43,942 nt of DNA from Lactobacillus nasalidis (GTDB lineage Bacteria > Bacillota > Bacilli > Lactobacillales > Lactobacillaceae): contig NZ_BOCG01000451.1 of assembly GCF_016587775.1 (NCBI RefSeq), forward strand, positions 1 to 43,942, in the 5' to 3' direction. The notes below the pieces were generated by a model. The model was not told the DNA's origin and searched no databases. It was given only the letters and a program-made list of their open reading frames with translations. Made by a program: the position numbers and the translations under genes. Shown one piece after another: positions 6,458 to 13,847 of this stretch (position 1 is its first letter; each line of letters begins with the position of its first letter).

Positions 6458-7263
6458 GCGAATTTGAAGGCAGTAAATTCTTTTTGATGATTCCAACGAA
6501 GGTCTCACGAGACCCGGAGCTGTTGAAGAAGCCAAAAGCGATCATTCTGTTTGGTGAAATCTTCACCATGCTGAACGCAACGGGCAAGTTCTACATGTCA
6601 AACGGCCTGTTGTGCGAACGGCTTGACTGTAAGAAGACAGCCCTTAAAGGCTATTTGAACTTGCTGGAAGACAGAGGATACATCAAACGGCAGGTTGTCT
6701 ATAGCGATGACAAAAAGCAGATTCTTGGAAGATATATAACCCTTGGCCCTTCACTAGGTCGTGGGAGCGCCCAAGGGTTGGCCGAGGACACGACCGGGGG
6801 TAGGTCGCAGGCGCAACCGAGGGTAGGTCGCAATGACGACCCTAAATATATCAATTTAAGAGATCAAGAGAATATATCAGTAGAAGAGGATAGAGTAGAG
6901 CAAAGCTCTACCACCCCCGCTGAGAGAATCCCTTATCAACAGATCATTGATTACCTTAACGAGAAAACAGGTTCTCGCTACAAGAATGTGGCAGGCAATC
7001 AAAAGATGATTAAAGCCCGTTGGAAAGAAGGCAACCGCCTTGATGACTTCAAGACAGTCATTGACAACAAGGTTGCTGATTGGGCAGACACAGTATCTAA
7101 AGACGGCAGAAACATGAATCAATACTTACGCCCGTCAACTCTTTTCGGAAATAAGTTTGACCAGTACCTGAACGAGAAAGTAGAAAAGGACGATACGCCG
7201 CCGGAATACCAAGACCTGTTTAAAGATACTTGGGATCCGGACAAAGATGATCTGCCGTTCTAG
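6454..7263 (+). CDS. Replication initiator (HTH + TIGR02220 C-terminal domain)
   Basis: 269 residues. The N-terminal winged-helix part (1-95) has FFLMIPTKVSRDPELL and NLLEDRGYIKRQ, typical of phage replisome organizers. A low-complexity linker (about 98-150) is encoded by iteron-like DNA. The C-terminal domain (about 158-235: IDYLNEKTGSRYKN to YLRPSTLFGNKFDQYLN) is the conserved TIGR02220/DnaD-like module. The protein likely binds the origin inside its own gene and hands over to the DnaC-like loader downstream. It ends DPDKDDLPF, an SSB-type acidic tail. It overlaps the upstream gene by an ATGA. Confidence 0.9.
   Translation: MSEFEGSKFFLMIPTKVSRDPELLKKPKAIILFGEIFTMLNATGKFYMSNGLLCERLDCKKTALKGYLNLLEDRGYIKRQVVYSDDKKQILGRYITLGPSLGRGSAQGLAEDTTGGRSQAQPRVGRNDDPKYINLRDQENISVEEDRVEQSSTTPAERIPYQQIIDYLNEKTGSRYKNVAGNQKMIKARWKEGNRLDDFKTVIDNKVADWADTVSKDGRNMNQYLRPSTLFGNKFDQYLNEKVEKDDTPPEYQDLFKDTWDPDKDDLPF
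6738..6890. other. Putative replication origin inside the initiator gene
   Basis: Two 17-base direct repeats, ACCGGGGGTAGGTCGCA (6793-6809) and ACCGAGGGTAGGTCGCA (6816-6832), differ at one base and start 23 bases apart. A related CTAGGTCGTGGG lies at about 6753-6764. A 9-bp inverted repeat, AACCCTTGG (6738-6746) and CCAAGGGTT (6771-6779), flanks the latter. An AT-rich stretch follows at about 6841-6890. Iterons plus an AT-rich segment in the linker-coding part of the initiator is the classic origin layout of such phages. Confidence 0.7.
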
Positions 7264-7275
7264 GGAGGATTAAAA

Positions 7276-7533
7276 ATGACACAGATTCTGTTAGATCAAC
7301 AAGAGATTTGGGCGCTGATTGGCCGTAATGATCGGCCTTTCAGTGAATGGAAGATCTTACAAACAAGTACACGGCATGCGATGTTGTACACCAGCTATTC
7401 AAAAGCCCGTGTACAGTACAAGCGCTTGCGTGAGTACTACGACAAAGACCATCTCAAAATCGTCAAATTCTCGCTTGATAACGATTATCTTGATCGTGTT
7501 CAAGCGTCGATGAAAAAGGGGGAAGCAAGATGA
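7276..7533 (+). CDS. Unknown early protein, paralogue of the gene at 12403
   Basis: 85 residues starting MTQILLDQQEIWALIGRNDR with AGGGAGG upstream. Its core W-x-I-...-HAM-x-Y-x-S-x-x-x-A-...-Q-x-x-RLR-...-D-...-I-x-K matches the 72-residue protein at 12403 in order and spacing. No known family is recognised. It overlaps the helicase loader gene by an ATGA, so its expression is tied to replication genes. Confidence 0.8.
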   Translation: MTQILLDQQEIWALIGRNDRPFSEWKILQTSTRHAMLYTSYSKARVQYKRLREYYDKDHLKIVKFSLDNDYLDRVQASMKKGEAR

Positions 7534-8336
7534 GCATTGCAATGGAGGCTTTCCAAAACGCACTGGAAGCCAAAAGAAGCGGGCAGAAGTGCCCTATCCA
7601 TGGTTGCGACAAGCTGGTGTATTTCTCTTTGAGAACAAAGCAGGACGAGGCTTATTGTCCTGAATGCCAGAATGAGCAGTTATTGAAGATGCAGGCCGAA
7701 TTCGACCAAAAGGCCAGCCGGTCTATCAACGAAAGAAAGTTCAGAGACAATTCGCTTGTCAGCCCGAAAATGTGGGCATGTACGTTTGACAGCTTTGTGG
7801 CCGCACCAAACACCCGGGAGGCGTTCATGAAACACAAAATTAGCCGGGCGGCAGACGCTTTCGCAGCCAAAAACACCGCACACAATGCGGTCCTGTACGG
7901 GCAACCGGGCGCAGGAAAGAGCCATTTAGCCATGGCTTTGATGCAGAAAGTGCACAAGGAAAGCCAGCAGACAATGGCCTTTGTCAACATTTCCCGCCTG
8001 TTTAACAAGATTAAGAACTCGTTTGAAGACCCGACTGAGTACTGGACCAAGGAAAAGGCAATTCAGATCATGACAAGCGTTGATTTGCTTTGCATTGACG
8101 ACTTGGGTACAGAGTCTTCAATGGGCCGGCAAGGTCAGGAAGCCAGCCGGTGGGTTCAAGACGTGATCTATGACGTTTTGGAGAATCAAGACAGAATCAT
8201 CATTACAACAAACTTGTCTGACAAGCAATTACGTCAAGTCTATGATTCCAAGATCTTTTCTAGAATTTTTGCCAATTCGGCAAATACCCGGTTTGATTTC
8301 TCAGGCATTTCAGACAAACGGCTGGAGGGCGTATGA
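7530..8336 (+). CDS. DnaC/IstB-like helicase loader (AAA+ ATPase)
   Basis: 268 residues. An N-terminal zinc-finger-like region has CPIHGC (21-26) and CPEC (43-46). The AAA+ core has Walker A GQPGAGKS (124-131), Walker B LLCIDDLG (D190-D191), sensor-1 IIITTNL and an arginine-finger region at IFSRIFAN. Such proteins load the host replicative helicase onto the phage origin in partnership with the initiator. Length is usual for the family. ATGA overlaps on both sides show tight translational coupling. Confidence 0.94.
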   Translation: MSIAMEAFQNALEAKRSGQKCPIHGCDKLVYFSLRTKQDEAYCPECQNEQLLKMQAEFDQKASRSINERKFRDNSLVSPKMWACTFDSFVAAPNTREAFMKHKISRAADAFAAKNTAHNAVLYGQPGAGKSHLAMALMQKVHKESQQTMAFVNISRLFNKIKNSFEDPTEYWTKEKAIQIMTSVDLLCIDDLGTESSMGRQGQEASRWVQDVIYDVLENQDRIIITTNLSDKQLRQVYDSKIFSRIFANSANTRFDFSGISDKRLEGV

Positions 8337-8555
8337 GCCTTTTAGCTGAAGCATTCGCTAGAAGCGCTATAGAAGGCCGTAGCGAGGTTTGCAAGGGAAT
8401 CGTGGTTAAATTATGCCCACGTCTACCGGAAGCCTGTTAAGGCCGTTCTAATTGCCATTAGCGTGATGCTCATGAATCCGGTCAATTACAGCTATGCCGA
8501 CTATAGCAAGATCAAAAGAACAATTATCGAGATGATGGGACATGAACAGAATTAA
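8333..8555 (+). pseudogene. Small phage protein gene with a 1-base frameshift
   Basis: The ATG at 8333 (overlapping the loader stop) opens MSLLAEAFARSAIEGRSEVC but meets a TAA at 8438 after 35 codons. From the GGG at 8395-8397 the +1 frame continues without a stop to 8555, encoding ESWLNYAHVYRKPVKAVLIA and SYADYSKIKRTIIEMMGHEQ. Removing one G would give a coherent 73-residue protein whose end overlaps the next start by 14 bases, as usual in this operon. Frameshift mutation, sequencing error or programmed slippage are all possible. Function unknown. Confidence 0.65.
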
Positions 8556-9015
8556 GCAATTAAGAGCTGAAAAAGGCTTCTCTTTGCGTGATTTAGCCAA
8601 CGACTTTTCAATATTTTTAGTCCAGCACGGAAAGAAGCCAATAACTAACGTAACAATTTCACGTTGGGAAAACGAAAAAAATAGCCCTACGGCTGAAATG
8701 TGGGGGCTGTTAGCTGATTATTTCGGCGTTAGTGTTGACTATTTGAAAGACGACTGCCCGGTCAGTGTCCGCTTTGCTAAACCGGTTTGGTATTGCTGCA
8801 CCACGGTTACGCCAATGGGGGCAAAGCGTGTACGGGAAAGAAGGGGGCTGACCCTCAAGCAAGTCTCAGAGGCGACTGGCATCCCGTTGTCAACCATTTC
8901 TCAGTATGAAAATGGGAGGCGCAAGACAAAAAGGGAAGTGTTGGAGAAACTTTCGAATTACTACGGAGTGGATCCAAAAATATTGCTTTTTCGAGGGAGA
9001 CAAGAAACAAGATGA
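8542..9015 (+). CDS. Double helix-turn-helix protein
   Basis: 157 residues with two complete XRE domains in tandem: residues 1-70 (LRDLANDFSIFL, TISRWENEKNSPTAEMWGLL, YFGVSVDYL) and about 90-150 (RVRERRGLTLKQVSEATGIP, TISQYENGRRKT, YYGVDPKILL). Single XRE domains usually dimerise, so a covalent pair could bind a two-half operator as a monomer. A cysteine pair (YCCTT) lies in the linker. It sits among replication genes rather than in the switch, so it may regulate the early operon. Confidence 0.85.
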   Translation: MNRIKQLRAEKGFSLRDLANDFSIFLVQHGKKPITNVTISRWENEKNSPTAEMWGLLADYFGVSVDYLKDDCPVSVRFAKPVWYCCTTVTPMGAKRVRERRGLTLKQVSEATGIPLSTISQYENGRRKTKREVLEKLSNYYGVDPKILLFRGRQETR

Positions 9016-9182
9016 ATATTAAGAAAGTGCCGCCAAATTGGCAGCGGTTGGGGTTCAACTCAGAGGAAGAGATGAATCTACACGAACAGAAATACAAGCA
9101 GGAAGTTGCCCGGGCTTTTGTACAGATCAAAAACGAAGATTGGGCGCAAAAGATCAAGGCTAGAAGAGAAAAGGAGAAATAG
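9012..9182 (+). CDS. Small charged protein, unknown
   Basis: 56 residues, MNIKKVPPNWQRLGFNSEEE then a helical, lysine/glutamate-rich end. It starts at an ATGA overlap with the double-HTH gene and stops one base before the SSB start, so it fits the operon exactly. No family is recognised. Confidence 0.65.
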   Translation: MNIKKVPPNWQRLGFNSEEEMNLHEQKYKQEVARAFVQIKNEDWAQKIKARREKEK

Positions 9183-9183
9183 C

Positions 9184-9717
9184 ATGTCAGCAGGAATTAA
9201 CAACGTTGTATTGGTTGGCCGTTTGACTAAGGACGTAAATTTGAGAACGACCAAAAACGGCACGGCAGTCGGGACTTTCACCTTGGCTGTTGACCGGTCA
9301 ACGAAGGACGCAGAGGGCAACCGTGAAGCAGATTACATTAATTGTGTAATTTGGAACACCAAATACAGCAAGAAAGCCGAGAACTTGGCAACCTATGCGC
9401 ACAAGGGCAGCATGATTGGCATTACCGGATCTATCCAAACCCGGCATTACCCGGGCAAGGACGGCAAGGAAGTCTATGTTACTGAAGTGATGTGCCATGA
9501 CTTTAAGCTGTTGGAAAGTCAACGGTCACAATCAGGGGACTATTACAGCGGTTATAACGCCCCACAGAGCGGTTTTAACCAAGCTCAAGGCAATCAACCA
9601 CAGCCGACACCGCAAGCCCCACAAGCGGGCAATTTCAGCCGACAGGCGGGCGGTTGGAGTACACCAGCGCAACCAGAGCCGGACATCAACGTTTCGAGTG
9701 ACGATTTGCCGTTTTAG
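9184..9717 (+). CDS. ssb: Single-stranded DNA-binding protein
   Basis: 177 residues. The OB fold occupies 1-112 (NNVVLVGRLTKDVNLR, ADYINCVIWNTKYSKKAENL, VTEVMCHDFKLLE). A disordered glutamine/glycine/proline-rich linker runs from about 118 to 160. The acidic tail ends SSDDLPF, the signature that recruits partner proteins. It coats single strands during phage replication and recombination. The ATG at 9184 has AAGGAGA upstream; a longer frame to 9106 is rejected. Neighbouring ERF, loader and RusA genes support the role. Confidence 0.96.
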   Translation: MSAGINNVVLVGRLTKDVNLRTTKNGTAVGTFTLAVDRSTKDAEGNREADYINCVIWNTKYSKKAENLATYAHKGSMIGITGSIQTRHYPGKDGKEVYVTEVMCHDFKLLESQRSQSGDYYSGYNAPQSGFNQAQGNQPQPTPQAPQAGNFSRQAGGWSTPAQPEPDINVSSDDLPF

Positions 9718-9739
9718 TTAAAAGAAAGAGAGACCTGAA

Positions 9740-10069
9740 ATGAAAGAGCCGAAAGAACAAAAAGACGAAAAGAAATACAGTTTGGAATTGAATGCGGAAG
9801 ATTTCGCCGATGTGTTTGCCGGAATCTGGATCGATTACATGGCAAGGGTTGTCAACGACATGGACAATAAGCGGCTGTTGCTGAAAGCACTGAAGTTGCT
9901 TGTTATTTACTTGCTGGAAAGCGGCAAGGCTACAGGAAAAGATTTTGGCAAAATTGGCGTTGAAATGATTAATCTTGCCAACGACCCGAGAGAAATTCGG
10001 AAAGCCTCAGACCGCTATCAAGCGTTAGTAGCAGACTTTGAAGCCCTTGCTAAACAGCATGAGGATTGA
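9740..10069 (+). CDS. Early phage protein, unknown
   Basis: 109 residues. A lysine/glutamate-rich start (MKEPKEQKDEKKYSLELN) precedes a mostly helical body with a hydrophobic stretch LLLKALKLLVIYLLE that looks more like a buried helix than a membrane span. AAAGAGAGA lies upstream. No family is recognised. It begins the run of small unknown genes between SSB and RusA. Confidence 0.75.
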   Translation: MKEPKEQKDEKKYSLELNAEDFADVFAGIWIDYMARVVNDMDNKRLLLKALKLLVIYLLESGKATGKDFGKIGVEMINLANDPREIRKASDRYQALVADFEALAKQHED

Positions 10070-10104
10070 CCATGTTTGCAAAGAAATGGCAAAGGGGAAA
10101 CAAC

Positions 10105-10647
10105 ATGGATTCTGATGATTTCAAGAAAGAAATGACGACCGAGTTTTTTGTAAAGCGGTTCAACAAGATTGCCCGCTGGGGTGGCTTTTATGCGAAAGTC
10201 AACCCGATCAATCAGCATTTCATTGATATCGTGAGCTTGCGAGAGCGGAAAGTCGTTGGAGAGATTTTTAAATCATTGATGCGTAAGAACTTGTGGAGAT
10301 GCGAAATAAACTATTCATTTTTCGAAAATATGGTTATTTACATCAACCGGGTTGGCCCGGTCATTTCATTGGACGCCCCAATAGATGACAACATGCAGAC
10401 GCAAGATGAGCATTCTCGTTTAACCCGCTGTTTCTGGTTCGATTATGGGACTGTTTCAGGGAAGGCGACCATTGAAACAGAATACGGTGAACAGATCGAA
10501 GGCTACAGAGTTATTGACTTTCATTTCCCGGACGATTGGCAACGGTGGGGGAGAATGTGGATCTGGGACGGCGAAAGAACAAAAGCGGTATACGCCCACG
10601 ACATCAAGAAAGTCAGCTTTGACGTTAGACCGCACCGCAAATTGTGA
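10105..10647 (+). CDS. Unknown early protein, family A member 1
   Basis: 180 residues from the ATG at 10105, which has AAAGGGG 6 bases upstream. A longer frame starts at a TTG at 10066 and is less likely. The N-terminal half (FVKRFNKIARWGGFYAKVNP, FIDIVSLRERKVVGEI) and the end (WIWDGERTKAVYAHDIKKVS) align with the protein at 10660: same order of GFY/GLD, FIxIVS, GYRV/GYKV and DIKK blocks. The two adjacent genes look like an ancient duplication. Function unknown. Confidence 0.78.
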   Translation: MDSDDFKKEMTTEFFVKRFNKIARWGGFYAKVNPINQHFIDIVSLRERKVVGEIFKSLMRKNLWRCEINYSFFENMVIYINRVGPVISLDAPIDDNMQTQDEHSRLTRCFWFDYGTVSGKATIETEYGEQIEGYRVIDFHFPDDWQRWGRMWIWDGERTKAVYAHDIKKVSFDVRPHRKL

Positions 10648-10659
10648 AGGAGAAAAGAC

Positions 10660-11163
10660 ATGAACACGCTTGAATTGGCTGACACGCTTACTAGAGTGGC
10701 AGAAAAGGAAGGCCTTGACTTGATCGCAGGAATTATTGACGTGAATTTCATCAACATTGTTTCTACCAAGTCAGGCAAGCCATTCGGGACTATGCACACA
10801 GCGGTTATCCACCCGGAAACATGGAAGTGCTATACAGAGTTTCCGGAAACAATGCTTTATTTGGTAAAAAGAGCAGCACCGGTTTTCGGCAATAGTAAGG
10901 CTGAATGGCCGGGGGGAGGTCTGGAAGGAAAGTCCTATTTTGAGGTAGACACTGGCTATGTGATCGAAGAGGAAACCGTGACGCTGAAAAGCGGTGAGAT
11001 CTTAAAAGGCTACAAGGTTGTTCCGCCGGTCATTATTGGCGAGAAACGGAATGGGAATTACGACTTGATGAGACAGGAGGCCGACAGAGGCGGAATCTAT
11101 CTCTGGAAACCCGGAGACGAAATCAAGCTGATTCACAAACGAGACATCAAGAAAGAAAGCTGA
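10660..11163 (+). CDS. Unknown early protein, family A member 2
   Basis: 167 residues, with AAGGAGA before the ATG. Motifs shared with its upstream neighbour are FINIVSTKSGKPFGTM, a central LVKRAAPVF segment, LKGYKVVP and the end IYLWKPGDEIKLIHKRDIKK. The fold looks beta-rich at the N-terminus and ends in a basic strand. No named family is recognised. It belongs to the paralogue group that probably also includes the gene at 11861 in its first 60 residues. Confidence 0.78.
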   Translation: MNTLELADTLTRVAEKEGLDLIAGIIDVNFINIVSTKSGKPFGTMHTAVIHPETWKCYTEFPETMLYLVKRAAPVFGNSKAEWPGGGLEGKSYFEVDTGYVIEEETVTLKSGEILKGYKVVPPVIIGEKRNGNYDLMRQEADRGGIYLWKPGDEIKLIHKRDIKKES

Positions 11164-11174
11164 AGGAATTACCG

Positions 11175-11753
11175 ATGAAAATTCAAACTAGATTCTATTT
11201 CGCTAATGGCGATTGCTTGGACGCAACGGTAGGCTTTGATGAGCTTTGCAAAGTGCTCGATAGTGGCAATGCGCTTTCAAAAGTGTATTTGGTTTATGAC
11301 AAATCCGGCCGGGAACATTTAATTCCTTGGAGCGCTGTTAGCCATGTTGAAAACCTTAATAACCACTATGACAAGTTAATGGAACACCGTGGCGAAAAGA
11401 GCGAATTAGGCGTAGCAGCCGAATTTGTCCATAAATTGCCGTATAGCTGGGAGCTCCCTCAGACGGATCGTGCCGCTGATGTCTGGCAATGGATCAAAAC
11501 ACATCAAAGCTATTTCCCAAAAGAATTTCAGCAGATTTACATCAAAATTGCACACACATTGCTGAAAGAATGGGAGATGTCCAACACGGCAGGGAAAATC
11601 GAGGAATTGCAGAAAGAATCAGCCAATATTAGGGAATTGGGCGATGAACAATTACCGGTTATGGTCAAGAGCCTGTATGAGTTTTTGCGGTCAAAAATGC
11701 CTGAAATTGAGCGGCAAGTTCATAAATCTACAGAGGAGGGTAAGCATGCTTGA
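11175..11753 (+). CDS. Early phage protein, unknown
   Basis: 192 residues starting MKIQTRFYFANGDCLDATVG. The first 60 residues look like a small beta domain ending VYLVYDKSGREHLIPW, of the type seen in many phage proteins that end a strand with a conserved IPW. The C-terminal half is helical and charged (EWEMSNTAGKIEELQKES). It overlaps the next gene by 8 bases. No family is recognised. Confidence 0.75.
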   Translation: MKIQTRFYFANGDCLDATVGFDELCKVLDSGNALSKVYLVYDKSGREHLIPWSAVSHVENLNNHYDKLMEHRGEKSELGVAAEFVHKLPYSWELPQTDRAADVWQWIKTHQSYFPKEFQQIYIKIAHTLLKEWEMSNTAGKIEELQKESANIRELGDEQLPVMVKSLYEFLRSKMPEIERQVHKSTEEGKHA

Positions 11754-11871
11754 ATTTTTCAAGATGGCGTTCACGGCGCTGTTTGCGTTGGCGATAGCAG
11801 CGTCTATTGGTGAGGTAGTGCAGTTCATTATTGATGAGGTCAAGGAATTGGAGCAAGACAATGAAGACTAG
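11746..11871 (+). CDS. Small membrane protein
   Basis: 41 residues. One transmembrane helix (MAFTALFALAIAASIGEVVQ, about 7-27) is followed by an acidic helical tail (DEVKELEQDNED). GAGGAGGG lies upstream at good spacing, and the gene overlaps both neighbours, which supports translation. A longer frame to 11644 lies within the previous gene and is rejected. Function unknown. Confidence 0.7.
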   Translation: MLEFFKMAFTALFALAIAASIGEVVQFIIDEVKELEQDNED

Positions 11872-12406
11872 CGAGTTTATCAAGGCATTTAACAAGGTTG
11901 GCAAGCCGCACGGGCTTGTTGCCTATGAGGAAACGTTCATGACTACCGGGGTTGCGGTTGCCTATTTTGGGCAAGGCGTTTACGACAATCCGCCGGTGGT
12001 TGCCCGGCTTACAAAAGGCGATGACAATTGGACGTTTTTTGGTGAAGAAACGTTCATCTTCAACACGGAAGCGCTGAAAGTAATGGTTGAATTTGCAGAA
12101 ACGCCCGAAGAAGAGCGGGAAAAGCCGGAAAGGTATGTAATTCTGAACTGTAAGCCCCAACCGGGTTATTGGGAAGTTTTCCGCATTGGTGACGACAACC
12201 AATTTCTGGTATGTTACGGCACCACCAGCCGGGAGAGCTTGGACGAATTGGCGTACACCATGGACGAATTGAAGCAGGAAAAAGAAAGATGGTTGCCGGA
12301 AGCGTGGCAAGAGGCTGTTGATAGCATGCTTGTCCCGATTGATGAGGCCTTGGCGGTTGATGTCAAGCCCGGAGGCATTGAAGGAAGAATAGCCACAAGA
12401 GTATGA
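11861..12406 (+). CDS. Unknown early protein, possibly family A-related
   Basis: 181 residues from the ATG at 11861, with TTGGAG 9 bases upstream. It starts MKTSEFIKAFNKVGKPHGLV, which echoes the FVKRFNKIARWGGFY and LADTLTRVAEKEGLD starts of the two family A proteins. The centre has a beta-rich stretch with FLVCYGTTSRESLDELAYTM and an acidic helical end. Function unknown. It ends with an ATGA overlap onto the next gene. Confidence 0.75.
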   Translation: MKTSEFIKAFNKVGKPHGLVAYEETFMTTGVAVAYFGQGVYDNPPVVARLTKGDDNWTFFGEETFIFNTEALKVMVEFAETPEEEREKPERYVILNCKPQPGYWEVFRIGDDNQFLVCYGTTSRESLDELAYTMDELKQEKERWLPEAWQEAVDSMLVPIDEALAVDVKPGGIEGRIATRV

Positions 12407-12621
12407 CGACATGGATTAGAGACAACGAGAACCCGACTTTGTGGGCAGTAATGCGTCGGGAAGGCCTGACTTGGCAGATCGTGCATAACAGCCACGGTCA
12501 TGCAATGGTCTATTTGAGCTTACAAACAGCTATGACACAAGCTGACAGGCTGAGACGGCAGGCAGAGCGAGACGCAATTAGAGTTACGAAGTACGACTAC
12601 AGCGCTGAAATTGTGTATTAG
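12403..12621 (+). CDS. Unknown early protein, paralogue of the gene at 7276
   Basis: 72 residues. LWAVMRREGLTWQIVHNSHG, then HAMVYLSLQTAMTQADRLRR and IRVTKYD match the 85-residue protein at 7276 in motif order: W, W-x-I, HAM-x-Y-x-S, A-x-x-Q, RLR, a run of charged residues, then I/V-x-K. The start overlaps the previous stop by ATGA. The role is unknown; two copies in one genome suggest a useful small binding protein. Confidence 0.8.
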   Translation: MTTWIRDNENPTLWAVMRREGLTWQIVHNSHGHAMVYLSLQTAMTQADRLRRQAERDAIRVTKYDYSAEIVY

Positions 12622-12670
12622 ATAAGCAGACAGAGACGAGAGACATGAGACGAGTTAAAGGAGCAGGAAA

Positions 12671-12862
12671 ATGAAAGAAAATGATTGGCTGGATAGCTGG
12701 CACAAAGGGCAGGAATTGGCCGGGGAGCTGTTTCTTGGCAGTCATTATGCCGACATCATTGCCAAGGCCAAGACAGCAGCCGTTTTTGGCAAGCTGATTG
12801 ACAGAGGCATTAAGCCGGAAGACATAGCGGCGATTATTGACGAGGTGAACAATGCAGATTGA
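12671..12862 (+). CDS. Small phage protein, unknown
   Basis: 63 residues, MKENDWLDSWHKGQELAGEL then a helical body ending GIKPEDIAAIIDEVNNAD. A purine-rich AAAGGAGCAGGAAA precedes the ATG. The end overlaps rusA by 11 bases. The pattern of an I-K-P-E-D-I-A-x-I-I-D segment is common in small phage proteins, but no function is known. Confidence 0.72.
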   Translation: MKENDWLDSWHKGQELAGELFLGSHYADIIAKAKTAAVFGKLIDRGIKPEDIAAIIDEVNNAD

Positions 12863-13268
12863 TTTTGTGGTAAATGGTGATCCGGTCGGACAAGGCCGGC
12901 CAAGATTTGCAAGACAAGGCAAGTTCGTTCATACGTACGACCCGCCCAAGTCCCGGCAGTACAAGGCCAAGATTGCCCAAAGCTTTCAGCAGGCTTACAT
13001 CGGAAAGCCGCTGACAAAGCCGGTTAAGATCTCAATTAAGGCCGTGTTTGGAGTTCCGAAGTCATATTCTAAATCCCGGACGGAAGCTTGCTTGAAGGGC
13101 TTAGAATGGCCGACAAAGAAGCCTGACACGGACAACATTGAAAAGGGCGTGTACGATGCCTTAAATGGCCTTGCTTATGAAGACGACAAGCAGATTGTCA
13201 TGACAAACACCGTTAAGGTGTACGGACCAGAGGCAAGAGTAGAGATTACCATTGAGGAATTGGAATGA
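12852..13268 (+). CDS. rusA: RusA-family Holliday junction resolvase
   Basis: 138 residues. It starts with the RusA strand and loop (VVNGDPVGQGRPRF) and has the catalytic acidic cluster PDTDNIEKGVYDALNG (D92, D94) followed by EDDKQIV (D111, D112, K113). The family cuts four-way junctions and resolves branched phage DNA before packaging. Length (usually 120-140) and all key residues are normal. It overlaps genes on both sides and sits late in the early operon, the standard place. Confidence 0.95.
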   Translation: MQIDFVVNGDPVGQGRPRFARQGKFVHTYDPPKSRQYKAKIAQSFQQAYIGKPLTKPVKISIKAVFGVPKSYSKSRTEACLKGLEWPTKKPDTDNIEKGVYDALNGLAYEDDKQIVMTNTVKVYGPEARVEITIEELE

Positions 13269-13474
13269 GTTTTAAGAATTATAAGATCTATGGCTACACT
13301 GTTACGGAGACAGGCAAGCAGATCGTAGTCATGAAAGAAAACAGAGCGCTTATGTCTTTTGACAAGCGATTCTTTACGGAGGACAGACTGGCAGGTTGGC
13401 GGTTGTCCCGTGTCTTGCAGGAAATTGAAAACAGAATCATGGAAGAGGTGGACAATGACGGCGACAATTATTAG
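13265..13474 (+). CDS. Small phage protein, unknown
   Basis: 69 residues beginning at an ATGA overlap with rusA. MSFKNYKIYGYTVTETGKQI looks like a short beta hairpin domain; the end is acidic (EEVDNDGDNY). It overlaps the next membrane-protein gene by 20 bases. No family is recognised. Confidence 0.7.
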   Translation: MSFKNYKIYGYTVTETGKQIVVMKENRALMSFDKRFFTEDRLAGWRLSRVLQEIENRIMEEVDNDGDNY

Positions 13475-13598
13475 CGTTAGTTGGGGCTTGTGGATCCTTG
13501 CGGTGATCTGGCTGATTCTTAAACCAACGTGGATTAGCACTCTAGCCTTTACAGTGCTAATGATTACAAGTTTCATGTCGATTTATTGGGGGTGCTAG
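13455..13598 (+). CDS. Small two-helix membrane protein
   Basis: 47 residues, nearly all hydrophobic: about 5-22 (IISVSWGLWILAVIWLIL) and 27-44 (STLAFTVLMITSFMSIYW), separated by KPTW. The ATG at 13455 has GAAGAGGTGG upstream; a longer frame to 13359 is shadowed by the previous gene. It could be an early membrane effector. Function unknown. Confidence 0.72.
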   Translation: MTATIISVSWGLWILAVIWLILKPTWISTLAFTVLMITSFMSIYWGC

Positions 13599-13601
13599 AG
13601 A

Positions 13602-13847
13602 ATGAAAGACTATCACGTTTACCTTTCAGCAAAAAGAATTACACCGCAGACAGTCCCGGCCGGGTTTTCTGTATACAACAATTTTGGCAATATCAAAACC
13701 ATTGTTTGCGGTGACAGCATGGCCGACGGTTATGGCCTTTTAGTGTACGATAGAGGCCTTTCTAAGGCAGTCATGGCTGATTATGCCTTGACCGACATTA
13801 CAAAGCTTCCTAAGGCGATTCTGAACGATTTGGGGGCGTTTCTATGA
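13602..13847 (+). CDS. Small phage protein, unknown
   Basis: 81 residues starting MKDYHVYLSAKRITPQTVPA, probably a small beta-rich fold, with GGGGGTG upstream. The stop overlaps the ArpU gene start by ATGA, so it is translationally tied to the late regulator. No family is recognised. Confidence 0.7.
   Translation: MKDYHVYLSAKRITPQTVPAGFSVYNNFGNIKTIVCGDSMADGYGLLVYDRGLSKAVMADYALTDITKLPKAILNDLGAFL

Noticed and set aside
10066..10104. TTG start for the 10105 gene
   Set aside because: The ATG at 10105 has a clear AAAGGGG site and begins where similarity to the paralogue starts.
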